Origin: Skermanella rosea
GTDB taxonomy: Bacteria > Pseudomonadota > Alphaproteobacteria > Azospirillales > Azospirillaceae
Assembly (NCBI RefSeq): GCF_016806835.2
Contig: NZ_CP086111.1
Span: 5,387,471-5,451,470, forward strand
Length of the DNA stretch: 64,000 nucleotides
Reading direction: 5' to 3'
This document shows, in pieces, positions 46,562 to 56,639 of the stretch. The translations under genes were made by a program, and so were the position numbers. Each line of letters starts with the position of its first letter. The first letter of the stretch is position 1. The notes beneath the pieces were generated by a model that saw nothing but the letters and a program-made list of their open reading frames with translations, did no database searches and was not told where the DNA came from.

Positions 46562-46659
46562 CTGGATCTTAATGCCCGCACAGCATTCTGCCCGCCAATG
46601 ACCCGGATCCCGGATCGTCGATTAGTCGTGAACAACAGACCAACTGGAGTACAAGAGCG

Positions 46660-48036
46660 TTGCTTGGGACGGAACGGCGTGATCGTGTTGTCATCCTCGG
46701 TGCATGCGTACTAGCGTTCATCGTTTCAGCCAGTTTCGATCTGATCGGCAGCATCCACGACTACCTTGATCATCTGGAGCAGCCCCAGGTTGAAAGGATC
46801 GTGACGGCTCTTGGGGTCGCCGTGGTGGTCGGAGCCATTGGTCTGGCTTGGTATTCCCGCCGGCGGCTTGCCGACTACCGAAGGGAGTTTGCCCGCCGGG
46901 TCGAGATAGAGGCCTCCCTGAGGCGGACCGAGCAACGTCTGACGGACGCCATCGAGAGCATGTCGGACGGTCTGGTGCTGCTCGATGCCGATCAGCGGTT
47001 CGTGATGTGCAACAGCCGGTACCGGGAGTTCTATCCGGAACTGGCTTCCCGCCTGACACGGGGAACGCCGGTGTCGGCGATCATCGGACCCGGTGCAAGA
47101 GAGGCTGACCTGTGCGAACACGGCACCACGACCGACACCGCACTGGTGCAGGTGGTCGAGAGCGGGCAGATCAGCCCCGATGCGGAGTGCTGGCTTGCCA
47201 CGGGACGCTGGATCCGCATCAGTGACCGGCACACCGGAGACGGCGGACTGGTCGGGATCCGGACCGACATAACCTCCTTGAAGCTGAACGAGGAGGCTCT
47301 CAGGAAAGCCAGCGGACGAGCGGAGTCGGCCAGTCTGGCCAAGTCGCAGTTCCTAGCCCACATGAGCCATGAGCTTCGCTCGCCCCTGAATGTCATCATC
47401 GGTTTCGCCGAGATGATCGAGTCCCGGATCTTCGGCTCGCTCGGCAGCCCAAAGTACGAGGAGTACATCCGCGATATCCGTGAAAGCGGGCAGCACCTGC
47501 TGGCCCTGATCAACGACATTCTGGACCTGTCGAAGATCGAGGCCGACAAGTACGTGCTTAATCCCGAGCCGATGGCGGTCCCGGACCTGATCAGAACCTG
47601 TCAGCGAGCCTTCCGGCTCAGGGCGGAGGAGGTCGGCGTCAGGCTGGAATACAGTGGTGGTGAGCTTCCGAGGATTACTGCCGATGAACGGGCGATCAAG
47701 CAGGTGTTGATCAACCTGCTGTCCAACGCCATCAAGTTCACCCCGCCAGGCGGTACGATCACGCTCCAGGCCGCGGTCGAGGGGCCGACGGTGATGATCT
47801 CCGTCGCCGACACCGGCGAGGGGATCCCCGCCGCCGACCTGCCGCGGATCGGGCAACCCTTCGAGCGGTCGGTGAAGCCGGACGGCATACAGAGGGATGG
47901 GACTGGCCTGGGACTGGCCCTCAGCCGCCGGCTGGTTGAACTTCACCGCGGATCGCTGGAGATCAGCAGCCAGGAGGGGATCGGCACCCAAGTGACAATG
48001 CGGCTGCCCCTGTCGCTGGAACGGCAGGCTGCCTGA
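46660..48036 (+). CDS. membrane-bound PAS sensor histidine kinase
   Basis: 458 aa. Two membrane segments (about 10-28 and 46-66), a coiled coil, one PAS domain (about 85-205), HisKA with acceptor His in AHMSHELRSPLNVI near residue 241 and a HATPase domain (NLLSNAIKFTP, DTGEGIP, GTGLGLAL). TTG 46660 gives MLGTERRDR; no better start is seen. The sensor class is that of soluble-ligand or redox PAS kinases. No response regulator follows directly; the nearest is at 49513. Confidence 0.85.
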   Translation: MLGTERRDRVVILGACVLAFIVSASFDLIGSIHDYLDHLEQPQVERIVTALGVAVVVGAIGLAWYSRRRLADYRREFARRVEIEASLRRTEQRLTDAIESMSDGLVLLDADQRFVMCNSRYREFYPELASRLTRGTPVSAIIGPGAREADLCEHGTTTDTALVQVVESGQISPDAECWLATGRWIRISDRHTGDGGLVGIRTDITSLKLNEEALRKASGRAESASLAKSQFLAHMSHELRSPLNVIIGFAEMIESRIFGSLGSPKYEEYIRDIRESGQHLLALINDILDLSKIEADKYVLNPEPMAVPDLIRTCQRAFRLRAEEVGVRLEYSGGELPRITADERAIKQVLINLLSNAIKFTPPGGTITLQAAVEGPTVMISVADTGEGIPAADLPRIGQPFERSVKPDGIQRDGTGLGLALSRRLVELHRGSLEISSQEGIGTQVTMRLPLSLERQAA

Positions 48037-48103
48037 TCCACTGGAAAGCAGGCAGCAGGTCGGTTCAACCCCTTGGCCCTCTGCTCTCGAGAAAGGAGCG
48101 AGC

Positions 48104-48508
48104 CTAGAGGGGCGGAGTTGAGGCACGGAAGAAAGCGGTCACCATCCTGCGGACCAGGACGGCAACTGCCAACCCGATCAACGCCCCGAGCGAGTTGACC
48201 GCGACATCGGCCCAGTCGGGCTGCCGTCCAGGTGAGAAGGTTTGAAGCAGTTCGAGAAGCCCGCCGAACCCGATGGCGGCTCCGACGATCATGCCGGGAG
48301 CGGCCCGCCCCGACCAGCCCAACGCAACCAGGAGGCTCAGCACCGAATAAGCGACCAGATGATCGAGTTTATCGCCAAAGCCGGTCCCGATGGCGGGCGA
48401 CCGAGGCGACAGAGATGCGGCGGTGATGACGATGGCGGCACTGGTGGCTGCCACTCGGATCAGGTAGGTCTTTGGGACGCGGAGAAGAGAGCAATCAGTG
48501 GAGGCCAT
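48104..48508 (-). CDS. VanZ-like membrane protein
   Basis: 134 aa, four membrane segments. DKLDHLVAYSVLSLL and the LLELLQTFSPGRQPDWADVAVNSLGALIGL segment are the VanZ-family pattern (acidic/His residues in the first loop, D-A/D in the last). Many small VanZ-like proteins are unrelated to teicoplanin resistance and have unknown roles. The start at 48508 gives MASTDCSLLRVPKTY; the longer frame is a shadow of the cupin gene on the other strand. Confidence 0.8.
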   Translation of the reverse strand: MASTDCSLLRVPKTYLIRVAATSAAIVITAASLSPRSPAIGTGFGDKLDHLVAYSVLSLLVALGWSGRAAPGMIVGAAIGFGGLLELLQTFSPGRQPDWADVAVNSLGALIGLAVAVLVRRMVTAFFRASTPPL

Positions 48509-48667
48509 TCCCCATTCATACCGGACGACGGTGAAGGAACCGTCAAGGCGGGAGAGCTTTCTTGCTGCAAGCCGCATTCGTTGCCACTCAGGCTTGTTCG
48601 GCCGAACCACTGCCCAACAACCCAGGATCGTGGCACCATGGATGGAGAACAGGGGAGGAGAACCGAG

Positions 48668-49051
48668 ATGAAGTTCACCGTGAGCCACGCCGATGAGAGC
48701 GAGTTCACCCATGATGGCCTGAGGGCATTCTTCGAGTACCGCGACCTCGGGATCAAGGAGGCGACTGCCGGGCGGTTCAATGCCCATGTTATCCGGGCTC
48801 AGTCGGGTGAGAGATCGCCTGGGGAGTGGCACCAGCACGATATCGACTTCCAGATGGTGTATGTCCTGCGGGGTTGGGTGCGGTTCGAGTACGAGGGCAT
48901 TGGCGAGGTGCTGCTCCGGCGGGGATCGTGTGTCCATCAGCCAGCAGGCATCCGGCACCGCGAGGTCGAGCATTCCGATGACCTGGAGATGCTGGAGATC
49001 ACGTCTCCCGCTGAGTTCGGGACTGAGGTTGTGGAGGCCCTAACTTCGTGA
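48668..49051 (+). CDS. cupin-domain protein
   Basis: 127-aa single cupin barrel. Metal-site motifs WHQHDIDFQMVYVLRG (two His and a Glu-equivalent position) and the second motif RRGSCVHQPAGIRHREVEHS near residue 95 are present. It is similar in layout to small alphaproteobacterial cupins of unknown substrate. ATG 48668 follows gagaaccgag. Divergent from the VanZ-like gene. Confidence 0.85.
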   Translation: MKFTVSHADESEFTHDGLRAFFEYRDLGIKEATAGRFNAHVIRAQSGERSPGEWHQHDIDFQMVYVLRGWVRFEYEGIGEVLLRRGSCVHQPAGIRHREVEHSDDLEMLEITSPAEFGTEVVEALTS

Positions 49052-49512
49052 GTGTCTTGGCTGGGTCGTTGCCCACCGCAGGCTGATCCCGATGGGGGCA
49101 GCAAACACAGCGGAGCAACGCCCAGGACCGTGCTCTGGACAAGAACGACGTCATAGGACGGCCATTCTGGTGATTGACGGCCGACATCGTCCATCATACC
49201 CAAGCGACAGGTTCGTTGCAGCGGCTCCAGCACGAGAACGTGTTATGGTTGAACAGGCATCAATGAAGTACCGATGCGGAAGGGCACACATGCCAGGATC
49301 GCACACCCCCTTGCCGAGTTATCATCCCTGTATTCGGTAACTATACTCCGATCTAATCCGAGTAATACTTAGATAATCATGCCATCACTGGTTTCCACAC
49401 CCGGTTCCTTTGGGTTCCCTGCGAAGGAATACGACATATCTCTTCAAGTTCGTTGCCATCTCGAATGATAGCGATAATCATTACAGATTACTCACTGGAT
49501 GACGGTGACAAG
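49052..49512. other. region without a firm gene
   Basis: About 460 bp upstream of a receiver gene, AT-richer than neighbours after 49330. It likely holds the receiver promoter. No terminator, repeat or RNA gene recognised. Confidence 0.4.
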
Positions 49513-49968
49513 ATGCGGACCTTGATCGTTGAGGATGACCCTCTGGTCGCCTTGGCCCTTAGGCTGTACCTGACAGAGCTTGGGCACATCGTGGTCGGCA
49601 CTGCTGCCGACACCGATGGGGTTCTGCAACTGGCGGACGACGGCCTGAAGGCTGATTTGGCACTCGTTGACCTTCATCTCGCACGGGGGTCGTGTGGTAT
49701 CGAGGCCGCTGTGCAGCTACGTTATCTGACCGGCATCGCCTCGGTATTCCTGACCAGTGATGCTGACGGAGCCCATGCAGCTCGGCATACAGCTATAGGA
49801 TGCCTGATCAAGCCGATCTGTGCTTCACAGCTTGCTGCCGCTCTGACTGCCCTTGAGGCCCTCGTACAAGGGCGGATGCCACAATACGTCCCCGACCGGC
49901 TTGAGCTATTTCCGACGGCTTTGGCCACATGTTCGACGCCACTACATCGCGGTGACCAACCGAACTGA
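49513..49968 (+). CDS. single-domain response regulator
   Basis: 151 aa, receiver only. IVEDDPLVALAL (acidic pair), acceptor Asp in ALVDLHLARG near residue 54, Thr/Ser in FLTSDAD and Lys in CLIKPI are present. LARGSCGIEAA resembles receivers paired with HWE/HisKA_2 kinases. ATG 49513 is chosen over an upstream GTG by the receiver start. Tail of about 30 residues without motif. Convergent with the kinase at 50046. Confidence 0.88.
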   Translation: MRTLIVEDDPLVALALRLYLTELGHIVVGTAADTDGVLQLADDGLKADLALVDLHLARGSCGIEAAVQLRYLTGIASVFLTSDADGAHAARHTAIGCLIKPICASQLAAALTALEALVQGRMPQYVPDRLELFPTALATCSTPLHRGDQPN

Positions 49969-50045
49969 TCAGCCCTCAGCTATCACCCTGCCTGGAATGC
50001 TCCTGGCAGCCATGGTCGCAGTGTGTGCGTTTTCCTTCCGCCAAG

Positions 50046-51515
50046 TTAAGCTCCCGATCTGGCCAGTCTTCTTGCCGACGCCACCTCGATCCGAAACACC
50101 GACCCTTTACCGGGAGCGGATGAGACCTCCATCCGATGCCCGAGCAGAGCCGTCAGGCGGTTGACGACGGCTAAGCCGATCCCGAAGCCCTCGCTGGCGT
50201 TGTGGGCTCTGTCATCACCTCGGTGGAACTCACGGAAGATGTCGCCGAACTGATCCGGCGGTATGCCGATGCCGGTGTCCCACACCTCGATGCTGACCAT
50301 CGCTCCACGTCGTCGGCATCCGATCAGCACACGTCCCTGTTCCGTGTACCGGACTGCATTGGAGATCAGGTTCCGCAGGATCCGTTCCAGGAGCAGCGGA
50401 TCGCTCCGTACTTCCAGGCTCGTGTTCACCACGATCAGGTCCAGGCCTTTCTCGGCTGCCTGGGCAGTGAACTCTCCGGCCAGCCTGCCGAGCAGGTCGC
50501 CCAGCATCACCGGCCCGATATCCGGCTCGACCGCCCCGGCTTCCAGCTTCGACATGTGGATGATCGCATCCAGCAGGTCTGACAGCGACCTGACCGATTG
50601 TTGGATCAACCCGACGAGGTTCGATGCGGAGGGTTCCATCACCCGGCGGTCCAGCAGCTTGGCGAACAGGGCGACGGCCTGGATGGGCTGGCGGAGGTCG
50701 TGGCTTGCGGCGGCCAGGAAGCTCGTCTTAGCACGGCTCGCCTGCTCGGCGGTCAGCTTATCCGTGAGCAGCTTGTCCTCGGCCCGCTTCTGTTCGGTGA
50801 TGTCGCGGGCGACGCAGAGAATACCGATGATCTCGCCGCTTTCCGACCGCAGAGGCATCTTGAGCTTCTCGATGGTCTTGCCACCTGTCGCAAGCTTGAG
50901 CGATTGATCAACGGTCACAAGATTTTCGCCAGTCCGCATGACCTGCTGGTCCTCGCGGCGAACAGCCTCGGCATCGGATGGATCCATGATGTCATAGTCG
51001 GTAATGCCGGGAACGGCACGCGATGAGGCAAGCCCGACGACCTCGGCGAATATCCGGTTCCCGCCGAGGTACCGGGACTGCCGGTCCTTCCAGTAGACAG
51101 CGTGAGGGATCTGATCGAGGACCAGCCAGAGCGGATCGCTTCCCCCTGCAACTTCACCCGCCTCCGGAGCCGTAATCCTCTCGTTGGCGTGGATCACGGC
51201 TCCGGATACCGCCCCCGCCTCCGTGGTCACCGGCACGATTACGACGTTGAACCAGCGGCCCCGGCTCTGAAGTCCGGTCCTGAGTGATTGCCCACAGGTG
51301 ATAACGCTCATCGCGGAGTCATGCAGCAGGGCACCGTTAGATCCGGCGACCTCGCGGATGTACCTGCCGTGGATCGCTTCAGGAGGAACGGTGACAAGCT
51401 CAGCGGCAACCTGGCTGGCCGTTTCAATCCTGCCGTCACGGTCAACCAGGATCAGGGGATACTGGACCGTGCTCAGAATGGCAGACAGAAGGTCCTGCTC
51501 TTTCTGTAGTGCCAT
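50046..51515 (-). CDS. PAS-domain sensor histidine kinase
   Basis: 489-aa soluble kinase. Two PAS domains (about 8-110 and 125-245), a coiled-coil linker, HisKA with His in AAASHDLRQPIQAV near residue 268 and HATPase (NLISNAVRYTEQG, DTGIGIPPD, GFGIGLAV). The SHDLRQP variant is typical of a proteobacterial kinase subgroup often found as hybrids; here no receiver is attached. The start is ATG 51515. The nearest receiver is convergent at 49513. Confidence 0.86.
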   Translation of the reverse strand: MALQKEQDLLSAILSTVQYPLILVDRDGRIETASQVAAELVTVPPEAIHGRYIREVAGSNGALLHDSAMSVITCGQSLRTGLQSRGRWFNVVIVPVTTEAGAVSGAVIHANERITAPEAGEVAGGSDPLWLVLDQIPHAVYWKDRQSRYLGGNRIFAEVVGLASSRAVPGITDYDIMDPSDAEAVRREDQQVMRTGENLVTVDQSLKLATGGKTIEKLKMPLRSESGEIIGILCVARDITEQKRAEDKLLTDKLTAEQASRAKTSFLAAASHDLRQPIQAVALFAKLLDRRVMEPSASNLVGLIQQSVRSLSDLLDAIIHMSKLEAGAVEPDIGPVMLGDLLGRLAGEFTAQAAEKGLDLIVVNTSLEVRSDPLLLERILRNLISNAVRYTEQGRVLIGCRRRGAMVSIEVWDTGIGIPPDQFGDIFREFHRGDDRAHNASEGFGIGLAVVNRLTALLGHRMEVSSAPGKGSVFRIEVASARRLARSGA

Positions 51516-51831
51516 CAACCGCCTTCTTTATACAGAATCCAACTGGAATATCAGTTTGTTTCCCGGATTAGCAATGCTGCATCTTAGAGTTCTCCAGCCG
51601 GCAACTTTTTAGCCTCACTATGACGGATGATATTTGCCCAGGATCAGAAGTTCAATTATCAATAATATGATGCATCCTGGATGACGGAGCATCATGGGCA
51701 TGAGCATGGCCGAGCCACCGGCCAGTCACGTTACCGGCATCCAGTCCGGCCGTTCGATCCGACGCCAGGGTTTGATGCCATATTGGTTGTCCGAAGAAAG
51801 CTGACGGTGCCCCCTGGAGCGGAGCAGGCAG
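51516..51831. other. region without a gene
   Basis: About 315 bp containing the promoter region of the leftward kinase. An open rightward frame (51681-51881) has shadow composition. Confidence 0.4.
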
Positions 51832-51990
51832 TCAGGCGGCTTTGCGGCAGGTTGGCCGCAACCGCTCCTTCATCTCGTTGAGGAATAGGCGAACCTCCTC
51901 AACCTTCAAACCATCGCGGGCCAGCACGGCGTGCAGGATCGGGTCGTCGAGTAGGTCATCAAGCGAGGGTTCAGGTCTTCTCTTGTCCAT
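51832..51990 (-). CDS. small hypothetical protein
   Basis: 52 aa, MDKRRPEPSLDDLLDDPILH..., helical and charged, with a good ribosome site (GGAGG five bases plus upstream of the start at 51990). The pattern DDLLDDPIL-HAVLARDGL resembles small conserved proteins that accompany plasmid or island genes in this group (recollection only). Function unknown. It was too short for general detection but has coding composition. Confidence 0.65.
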   Translation of the reverse strand: MDKRRPEPSLDDLLDDPILHAVLARDGLKVEEVRLFLNEMKERLRPTCRKAA

Positions 51991-52161
51991 TGGTAAACCT
52001 CCAAGAATGAGTTGCTGATCTCCGGAACCGTGTTCCTTATCAGTGGATCATGACCAACACGTGAAACCTGGGGCGGCCGCTCCGGCATAGCCCAGATGGA
52101 CGCGTGTGGTTTGCGAAGTATTACTGGAAACGATACTGGCTGCTCAGGCCACTCAGGCTTA

Positions 52162-52566
52162 TCACCACCAGCCCGGCGGCCGGACGACCACGAGGTCGAT
52201 CAGCCCGTTGCTCCGGTCATCGTACCGTTGGATGCGGGTGGCTGCCCGAGCTATCCACGAGCGTTCGGCGGCCTCGGCCGCAGTCAGCCAGTCGGAAGCA
52301 AGAGGGCGAACACCGTGCAGCCATGTCCACTCGTCCGGTCGGATCGCAACGACAGTCCCATCGCCTCGCTCGGATTGCAGACGGCCGTAGGCCAAAGCCG
52401 CATCCCAAGTAGCGGAGCAGGCGGTGCCGTAGCTGTGGATCCTGATCAGATCGCCCGTGGTGGAGAACACGACTTCCAGAATGTCCGGGACTGGTCGCTC
52501 GCGGCGGCCCGATGTCAGACAAGGCGGCACGGCGGTCGGTAGAGTGACCCGGCGTGGCAGCAGCAT
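52162..52566 (-). CDS. hypothetical protein
   Basis: 134 aa. Short Pro/Arg-rich start, then ILEVVFSTTGDLIRIHSYGTACSATWDAALAYGRLQ... with a mixed alpha/beta look; no known motif. Start ATG 52566 lies next to gggggaaacg. A single gene on the minus strand; function unknown. Confidence 0.55.
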   Translation of the reverse strand: MLLPRRVTLPTAVPPCLTSGRRERPVPDILEVVFSTTGDLIRIHSYGTACSATWDAALAYGRLQSERGDGTVVAIRPDEWTWLHGVRPLASDWLTAAEAAERSWIARAATRIQRYDDRSNGLIDLVVVRPPGWW

Positions 52567-52941
52567 CGTTTCCCCCTCAGGACACTTGGCGATTTTTCAT
52601 TGAAACTTCTTGAAGCCCAGGCCGTTGTAAACTTCTAACCTTTCGCGTTCCAGCCATAAACCTGCCTACGCCGGGAATCTTTCGGCAGGGGAATAGGACG
52701 TTGCGGAAGTCTCTATGCAGACGGCCTGTACTGTTGAAATACGGCGGTCGAGATTGCTGTAATCCAGCCCTAATCTTGTGCTACAGGTAAACTCTCGAGC
52801 ATTGTTTCAACCTCTGGAGAGGCCCGCCGGACAGCCAAAAACGGTATTCCGGCAATCCGTGCCGCGGGTCGTGCCTGTGGGGAGTTGATACCCACCAGAC
52901 CACAACCGCCAAGCCGTGTCGGGGGATCCATACCTCACGTC
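52567..52941. other. region without a gene
   Basis: About 375 bp between divergent genes; should contain both promoters. No hairpin or repeat of note. Confidence 0.4.
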
Positions 52942-54198
52942 ATGCAGACAGGTGCCACGGAAAGCAGCAGAGATATGGGAGATCAACAGACTGAATTCCT
53001 GGGCAGTTTGCCAGAGGGCTTCGTCAGACCTCCGGTGCCGCTCGACGGACCGCAGCGGCTCATCGCGTTGCACCGGTATGACCTGCTCGACACGCCACCG
53101 GAGCGAGCCTTCGACCACATCACGCGACTGGCCGCGAGCGTGCTCGGCACACCGATTTCACTGATCACCCTGATCGACGAAACCCGGCAGTGGTTCAAGT
53201 CCCGGCACGGCTTCGACGCCCCCTGGACCCGGCGGGAAGTGGCTTTCTGTTCCTACACGATCCTCGACACCGATACCCTGGTGGTCCCGGACGCCACGGC
53301 TGATGACCGCTTCGCCGCCAATCCCCTGGTGACCGGGGACCCGAACATCCGGTTCTACGCCGGGGCTCCGCTGGTCACGCCGGAGGGGCATGTGCTGGGC
53401 ACCCTGTGCGTGATCGACCGCTCGCCGCATCCGGAGTTCAGCGGCGAGCAGCGGCGGCTCCTGCGAGACTTCGCCGATCTCGTAATGACAGAGATCGATG
53501 CCCGGTCAGCCACTCGGGCCTTGCGTCGAAAGGTTCACGAGCACCAGGAGACCGAGCGGCAGCTACAGCGGTCCCTGGCCGAGAAAGAGACGTTGCTTCG
53601 GGAGGTCTACCACCGGGTCAAGAACAATCTCCAGGTCGTCGATACGCTGCTTGCTCTTCAGATCCGTCACACTCCGGTAGATGCCGAGAACCTGCGGGAA
53701 CTGCGGTATCGGGTCTACTGCCTCGGCCTGGTCCACCAGAAGCTGATGCAATCAGGGGATCTGGAAACGATCAACCAGAGGGGGTTCCTCCGCGACTTGG
53801 CTCAGGCTCTCGTCACCTATCACGCAACGTCAAAGGGCGACCTGACGCTGGATGTCACGGTCGAGCCCGTGGACGCCACTATCAAGATTGACGTCGCAAT
53901 CCCTTTGGGATTGCTGGTCACCGAACTGGTGTCCAATGCGTACAGGCATGCCTTCCTGCCCGATCAGCACGGTATCATTGATGTCTCGCTGACGATCACG
54001 GGCGGAGGAAGGGCTTACTTGATCGTCGCCGATAATGGTGCCGCCGTGCTGAACACACCCTCACCCTCTGCATCTACAATAGGACAGCAGATCATCGCCG
54101 CACTGGTGGATCAGTTAGACGGTGATATGACCATGGACGAGAACCATGGCACGCAGGTCGTCGTGACGTTCCCTTGTCTTGGGGAACTGTCATGTTGA
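52942..54198 (+). CDS. GAF-domain HisKA_2 sensor kinase
   Basis: 418 aa from ATG 52942 (ATG 52975 is also possible). GAF domain about 35-185 (LLDTPPERAFDHITRLAA..., SLITLIDETRQWFKS, FYAGAPLVTPEGHVLGTLCVID), then the kinase core: acceptor His in REVYHRVKNNLQVV near residue 227 and an ATPase region with N-box ELVSNAYRHAF. The G-box is weak (VADNGAAV, no GxGxG) which is common in this family. It overlaps the receiver at 54192, likely its partner. Confidence 0.85.
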   Translation: MQTGATESSRDMGDQQTEFLGSLPEGFVRPPVPLDGPQRLIALHRYDLLDTPPERAFDHITRLAASVLGTPISLITLIDETRQWFKSRHGFDAPWTRREVAFCSYTILDTDTLVVPDATADDRFAANPLVTGDPNIRFYAGAPLVTPEGHVLGTLCVIDRSPHPEFSGEQRRLLRDFADLVMTEIDARSATRALRRKVHEHQETERQLQRSLAEKETLLREVYHRVKNNLQVVDTLLALQIRHTPVDAENLRELRYRVYCLGLVHQKLMQSGDLETINQRGFLRDLAQALVTYHATSKGDLTLDVTVEPVDATIKIDVAIPLGLLVTELVSNAYRHAFLPDQHGIIDVSLTITGGGRAYLIVADNGAAVLNTPSPSASTIGQQIIAALVDQLDGDMTMDENHGTQVVVTFPCLGELSC

Positions 54199-54563
54199 CC
54201 GATGATGCTCCCATCCTGATTGTCGATGATGACAACCTCGTGCGGCTCGGGATCCGGATGACCTTGGAAGACGCCGGCTTCCGCAACCTCCAGGTTGCCA
54301 AGTCGGGATCGGCAGCCGTCAGGATGGCATTGCGGCACCACCCGGCGGTCGTCCTGATGGACGTCCGGCTTGGAGATGGCATTGATGGTGTCGAGGCGGC
54401 CCAGCGGATTTGCCGGGAGCATCCCTGCAAGGTGATCTTCCTGACGGGATCCAACGAAACCGCGACCCAGCTTCGGATCAGTGCCACGAATGCCGCCGGC
54501 GTGCTAGTCAAGCCGATCCTGCCTCAGCACCTGATTGGAGCACTCGAAGCCCTGCCGGGATAG
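54192..54563 (+). CDS. single-domain response regulator
   Basis: 123 aa. IVDDDNLVR acidic pair, acceptor Asp in VLMDVRLGDG near residue 56, Thr in FLTGSNE and Lys in VLVKPI. The start overlaps the end of the GAF kinase (ATG 54192 inside the last codons), implying translational coupling. No output domain. Confidence 0.9.
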   Translation: MLTDDAPILIVDDDNLVRLGIRMTLEDAGFRNLQVAKSGSAAVRMALRHHPAVVLMDVRLGDGIDGVEAAQRICREHPCKVIFLTGSNETATQLRISATNAAGVLVKPILPQHLIGALEALPG

Positions 54564-54877
54564 AGCCGCTCCTGAAGCAGATCAGGGCACATGGGACGCC
54601 GCGGCTTCACAAGGCAGGCTTCCGGTGGTCTCGGCTATCATGTTGAACATGATCTCGTGAGCAACCGCAGAAGCGGCAGACAAGAACAGCAGCCAAGCAA
54701 AGCCTTCTTCTTTGATCCAGCATTGGAACCGTCCCAATGGCATATATTGGATCACCCGTTTGTGCATTGCCGAAAAAGGCCCAAAGTTATGGGAACCGGT
54801 GCGAGCCTGCCCTGTTCTGATGGTTGTTGCTTCATCCTGTGAAACTCCATCGGCGAGCCGGATTTGTCCCCCATGTC
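54564..54877. other. region without a firm gene
   Basis: About 310 bp. A leftward 61-codon frame (54582-54767) has a hydrophobic stretch and could be a small membrane protein, but no ribosome site is evident. Confidence 0.35.
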
Positions 54878-55396
54878 ATGCATATTCTCATAGTTGAAGA
54901 TGAACCCATCATCGCCCTGAGCACCCAGGCCGATCTCGAGACAGCCGGGCACACCGTGGTTGGTCTCGCAATGACCTCCGAGGAAGCAGTCACTCTGGCT
55001 GACCGCTGCCGCCCCGATCTGGTGCTGATGGACATCCGTCTGGCCAAAGGCAACGGAGTGGAGGCGGCCGAAGCAATTCATACCCGCTGGGCCATTCCCT
55101 CACTGTTCGCCACGAGCTATGTGGAGCATTCGGCAGGTACATGCCGTGCGGCTCTTGGCTGCCTGAGAAAGCCATACGACCGCCGGAGCATTGTGCGAGC
55201 TATCCTAGTCGTCGAGCAAGTAATGAATGGGCTCGAGCCGACCATGCCGCTGCCACGGAACCTCGAGCTTTATCAACGTGATACTGCCCCCGTAGAACCA
55301 GTGGCTGGACAATGTCTTTCAAGGGATCTGATCAGCCTTACCTCCTATGGTGCTGGTCAGGCCGTCAACGCCAAAGCAGGCTGCGGGTGGAACTGA
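54878..55396 (+). CDS. single-domain response regulator
   Basis: 172 aa. MHILIVEDEPIIAL, acceptor Asp in VLMDIRLAKGNGVEAA near residue 54, a Thr/Ser in FATSYVE and Lys in CLRKPYD. A C-terminal tail of about 50 residues has no motif. ATG 54878 is the receiver start. It faces the kinase at 55512 (convergent). Confidence 0.9.
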   Translation: MHILIVEDEPIIALSTQADLETAGHTVVGLAMTSEEAVTLADRCRPDLVLMDIRLAKGNGVEAAEAIHTRWAIPSLFATSYVEHSAGTCRAALGCLRKPYDRRSIVRAILVVEQVMNGLEPTMPLPRNLELYQRDTAPVEPVAGQCLSRDLISLTSYGAGQAVNAKAGCGWN

Positions 55397-55511
55397 TCAG
55401 TTGTTCAGCCTGACGGGTTCTCCATGCTGCTTGCACATCGGCAACGGCACGCCCCACGGGCTTGTCTGGCCTGATTGATGTTCTTCGGTGATGAAGTCAA
55501 GCCACTGGGGG

Positions 55512-56639
55512 CTACTGCCTAGACAGCGGGAACCGCAGAACGTGTCGCGTTCCGGGCCTGTGCTCTGTGTCGCATTCCAGGACACCTTCAAGCTGGCGAG
55601 CCATGGCCGGTAATAAGCGGGAGACCACTCCCGGCTTCGTCTGATCTCCTGCTGAAGCCCTTTGACCGTCATCCTCAACGCCTAGCAATCCTTCGCCGTC
55701 CTTGACGTGGAGGGTAACCCTGATGACACCGGCCTCCTCCTTCCTGAAAGCATGTCTAACCGAGTTGGTCACCAACTCGTTGGCAATGAGGCCGAGGACC
55801 ACTGCCTTGTCGAAATCAACCCGCACTGGATCGATTTCACTCTCCACCTGAACCGGTCGCGACCCGATCAGGCTTGCTATGATCCGGCTGCACAGCTTAC
55901 CGAGATATTCCTCCAAACTGACCTGCCCGATTTCCCAACTTCCCTGAAGTTGATCGTAAGCCAGGGAAATCGCCTGGACCGCCTCATTGGCCCGGTCGAA
56001 GCCGCTTGGATCTCCCTTTCGCTGCTCCAGCCGCAATAGGGCACTCACCATCTGGAGGCTGTTCTTGATCCGGTGCTGAAGCTCGCGGAACAGGACTTCC
56101 CGCTCCTGCTTCCGCTGAATTGCCGCGGCCAGGAACTGGGCGAAGCCCTGAAGAAAGTGGATGGTATCGTCCTGGAAGTCGGTGAAACTCCGGCTGTCGA
56201 TCTCCAGCACCCCGTAGGTACAGCCCTCCCAGGCAATCGGAACATCGACCAGAGAGGTCACGCCGTGGTCCCGAAGAAAGCCTGAATAGTCGAACTCCTC
56301 ATTCTGTCGAATATCATCAATACAGATTGGCTCCCTGGTCAGAAAGGCCCGACCGGGTGGAGACCTCAAGTGAACAGGAAACGCTTCATGGCCGACCGTG
56401 CCCTCCTTCCATCCAACCCCCGCCCGCACTAGGAGATCCTCAGTAGCAGGACGGTATTCCAGGATCTTGACGTGCTCGACATCTAGGGCCGTAGCCGCTT
56501 CCTCGACGGCGTGCTGGAGCAGGACGTCCAGGTCACGAGCCGCGAGGGCACGGGTTCCGAACCGGACAATTGCTTCCTGTCGCTGAACACTGCGGCGAAG
56601 AGCCTCCTCCGGGCTTTCTGTGTCTGATGTCGATGACAT
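55512..56639 (-). CDS. GAF-domain HisKA_2 sensor kinase
   Basis: 375 aa. GAF domain about 20-175 (VLLQHAVEEAATALDVEHVKIL..., VPIAWEGCTYGVLEIDS), acceptor His in RELQHRIKNSLQMV near residue 191 and an ATPase region with ANELVTNSVRHAF. It lacks a clear G2 box. The 5' end is clean at ATG 56639. Together with the kinase at 56931 it forms a tandem leftward pair with related architecture, probably an old duplication. Confidence 0.86.
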   Translation of the reverse strand: MSSTSDTESPEEALRRSVQRQEAIVRFGTRALAARDLDVLLQHAVEEAATALDVEHVKILEYRPATEDLLVRAGVGWKEGTVGHEAFPVHLRSPPGRAFLTREPICIDDIRQNEEFDYSGFLRDHGVTSLVDVPIAWEGCTYGVLEIDSRSFTDFQDDTIHFLQGFAQFLAAAIQRKQEREVLFRELQHRIKNSLQMVSALLRLEQRKGDPSGFDRANEAVQAISLAYDQLQGSWEIGQVSLEEYLGKLCSRIIASLIGSRPVQVESEIDPVRVDFDKAVVLGLIANELVTNSVRHAFRKEEAGVIRVTLHVKDGEGLLGVEDDGQRASAGDQTKPGVVSRLLPAMARQLEGVLECDTEHRPGTRHVLRFPLSRQ

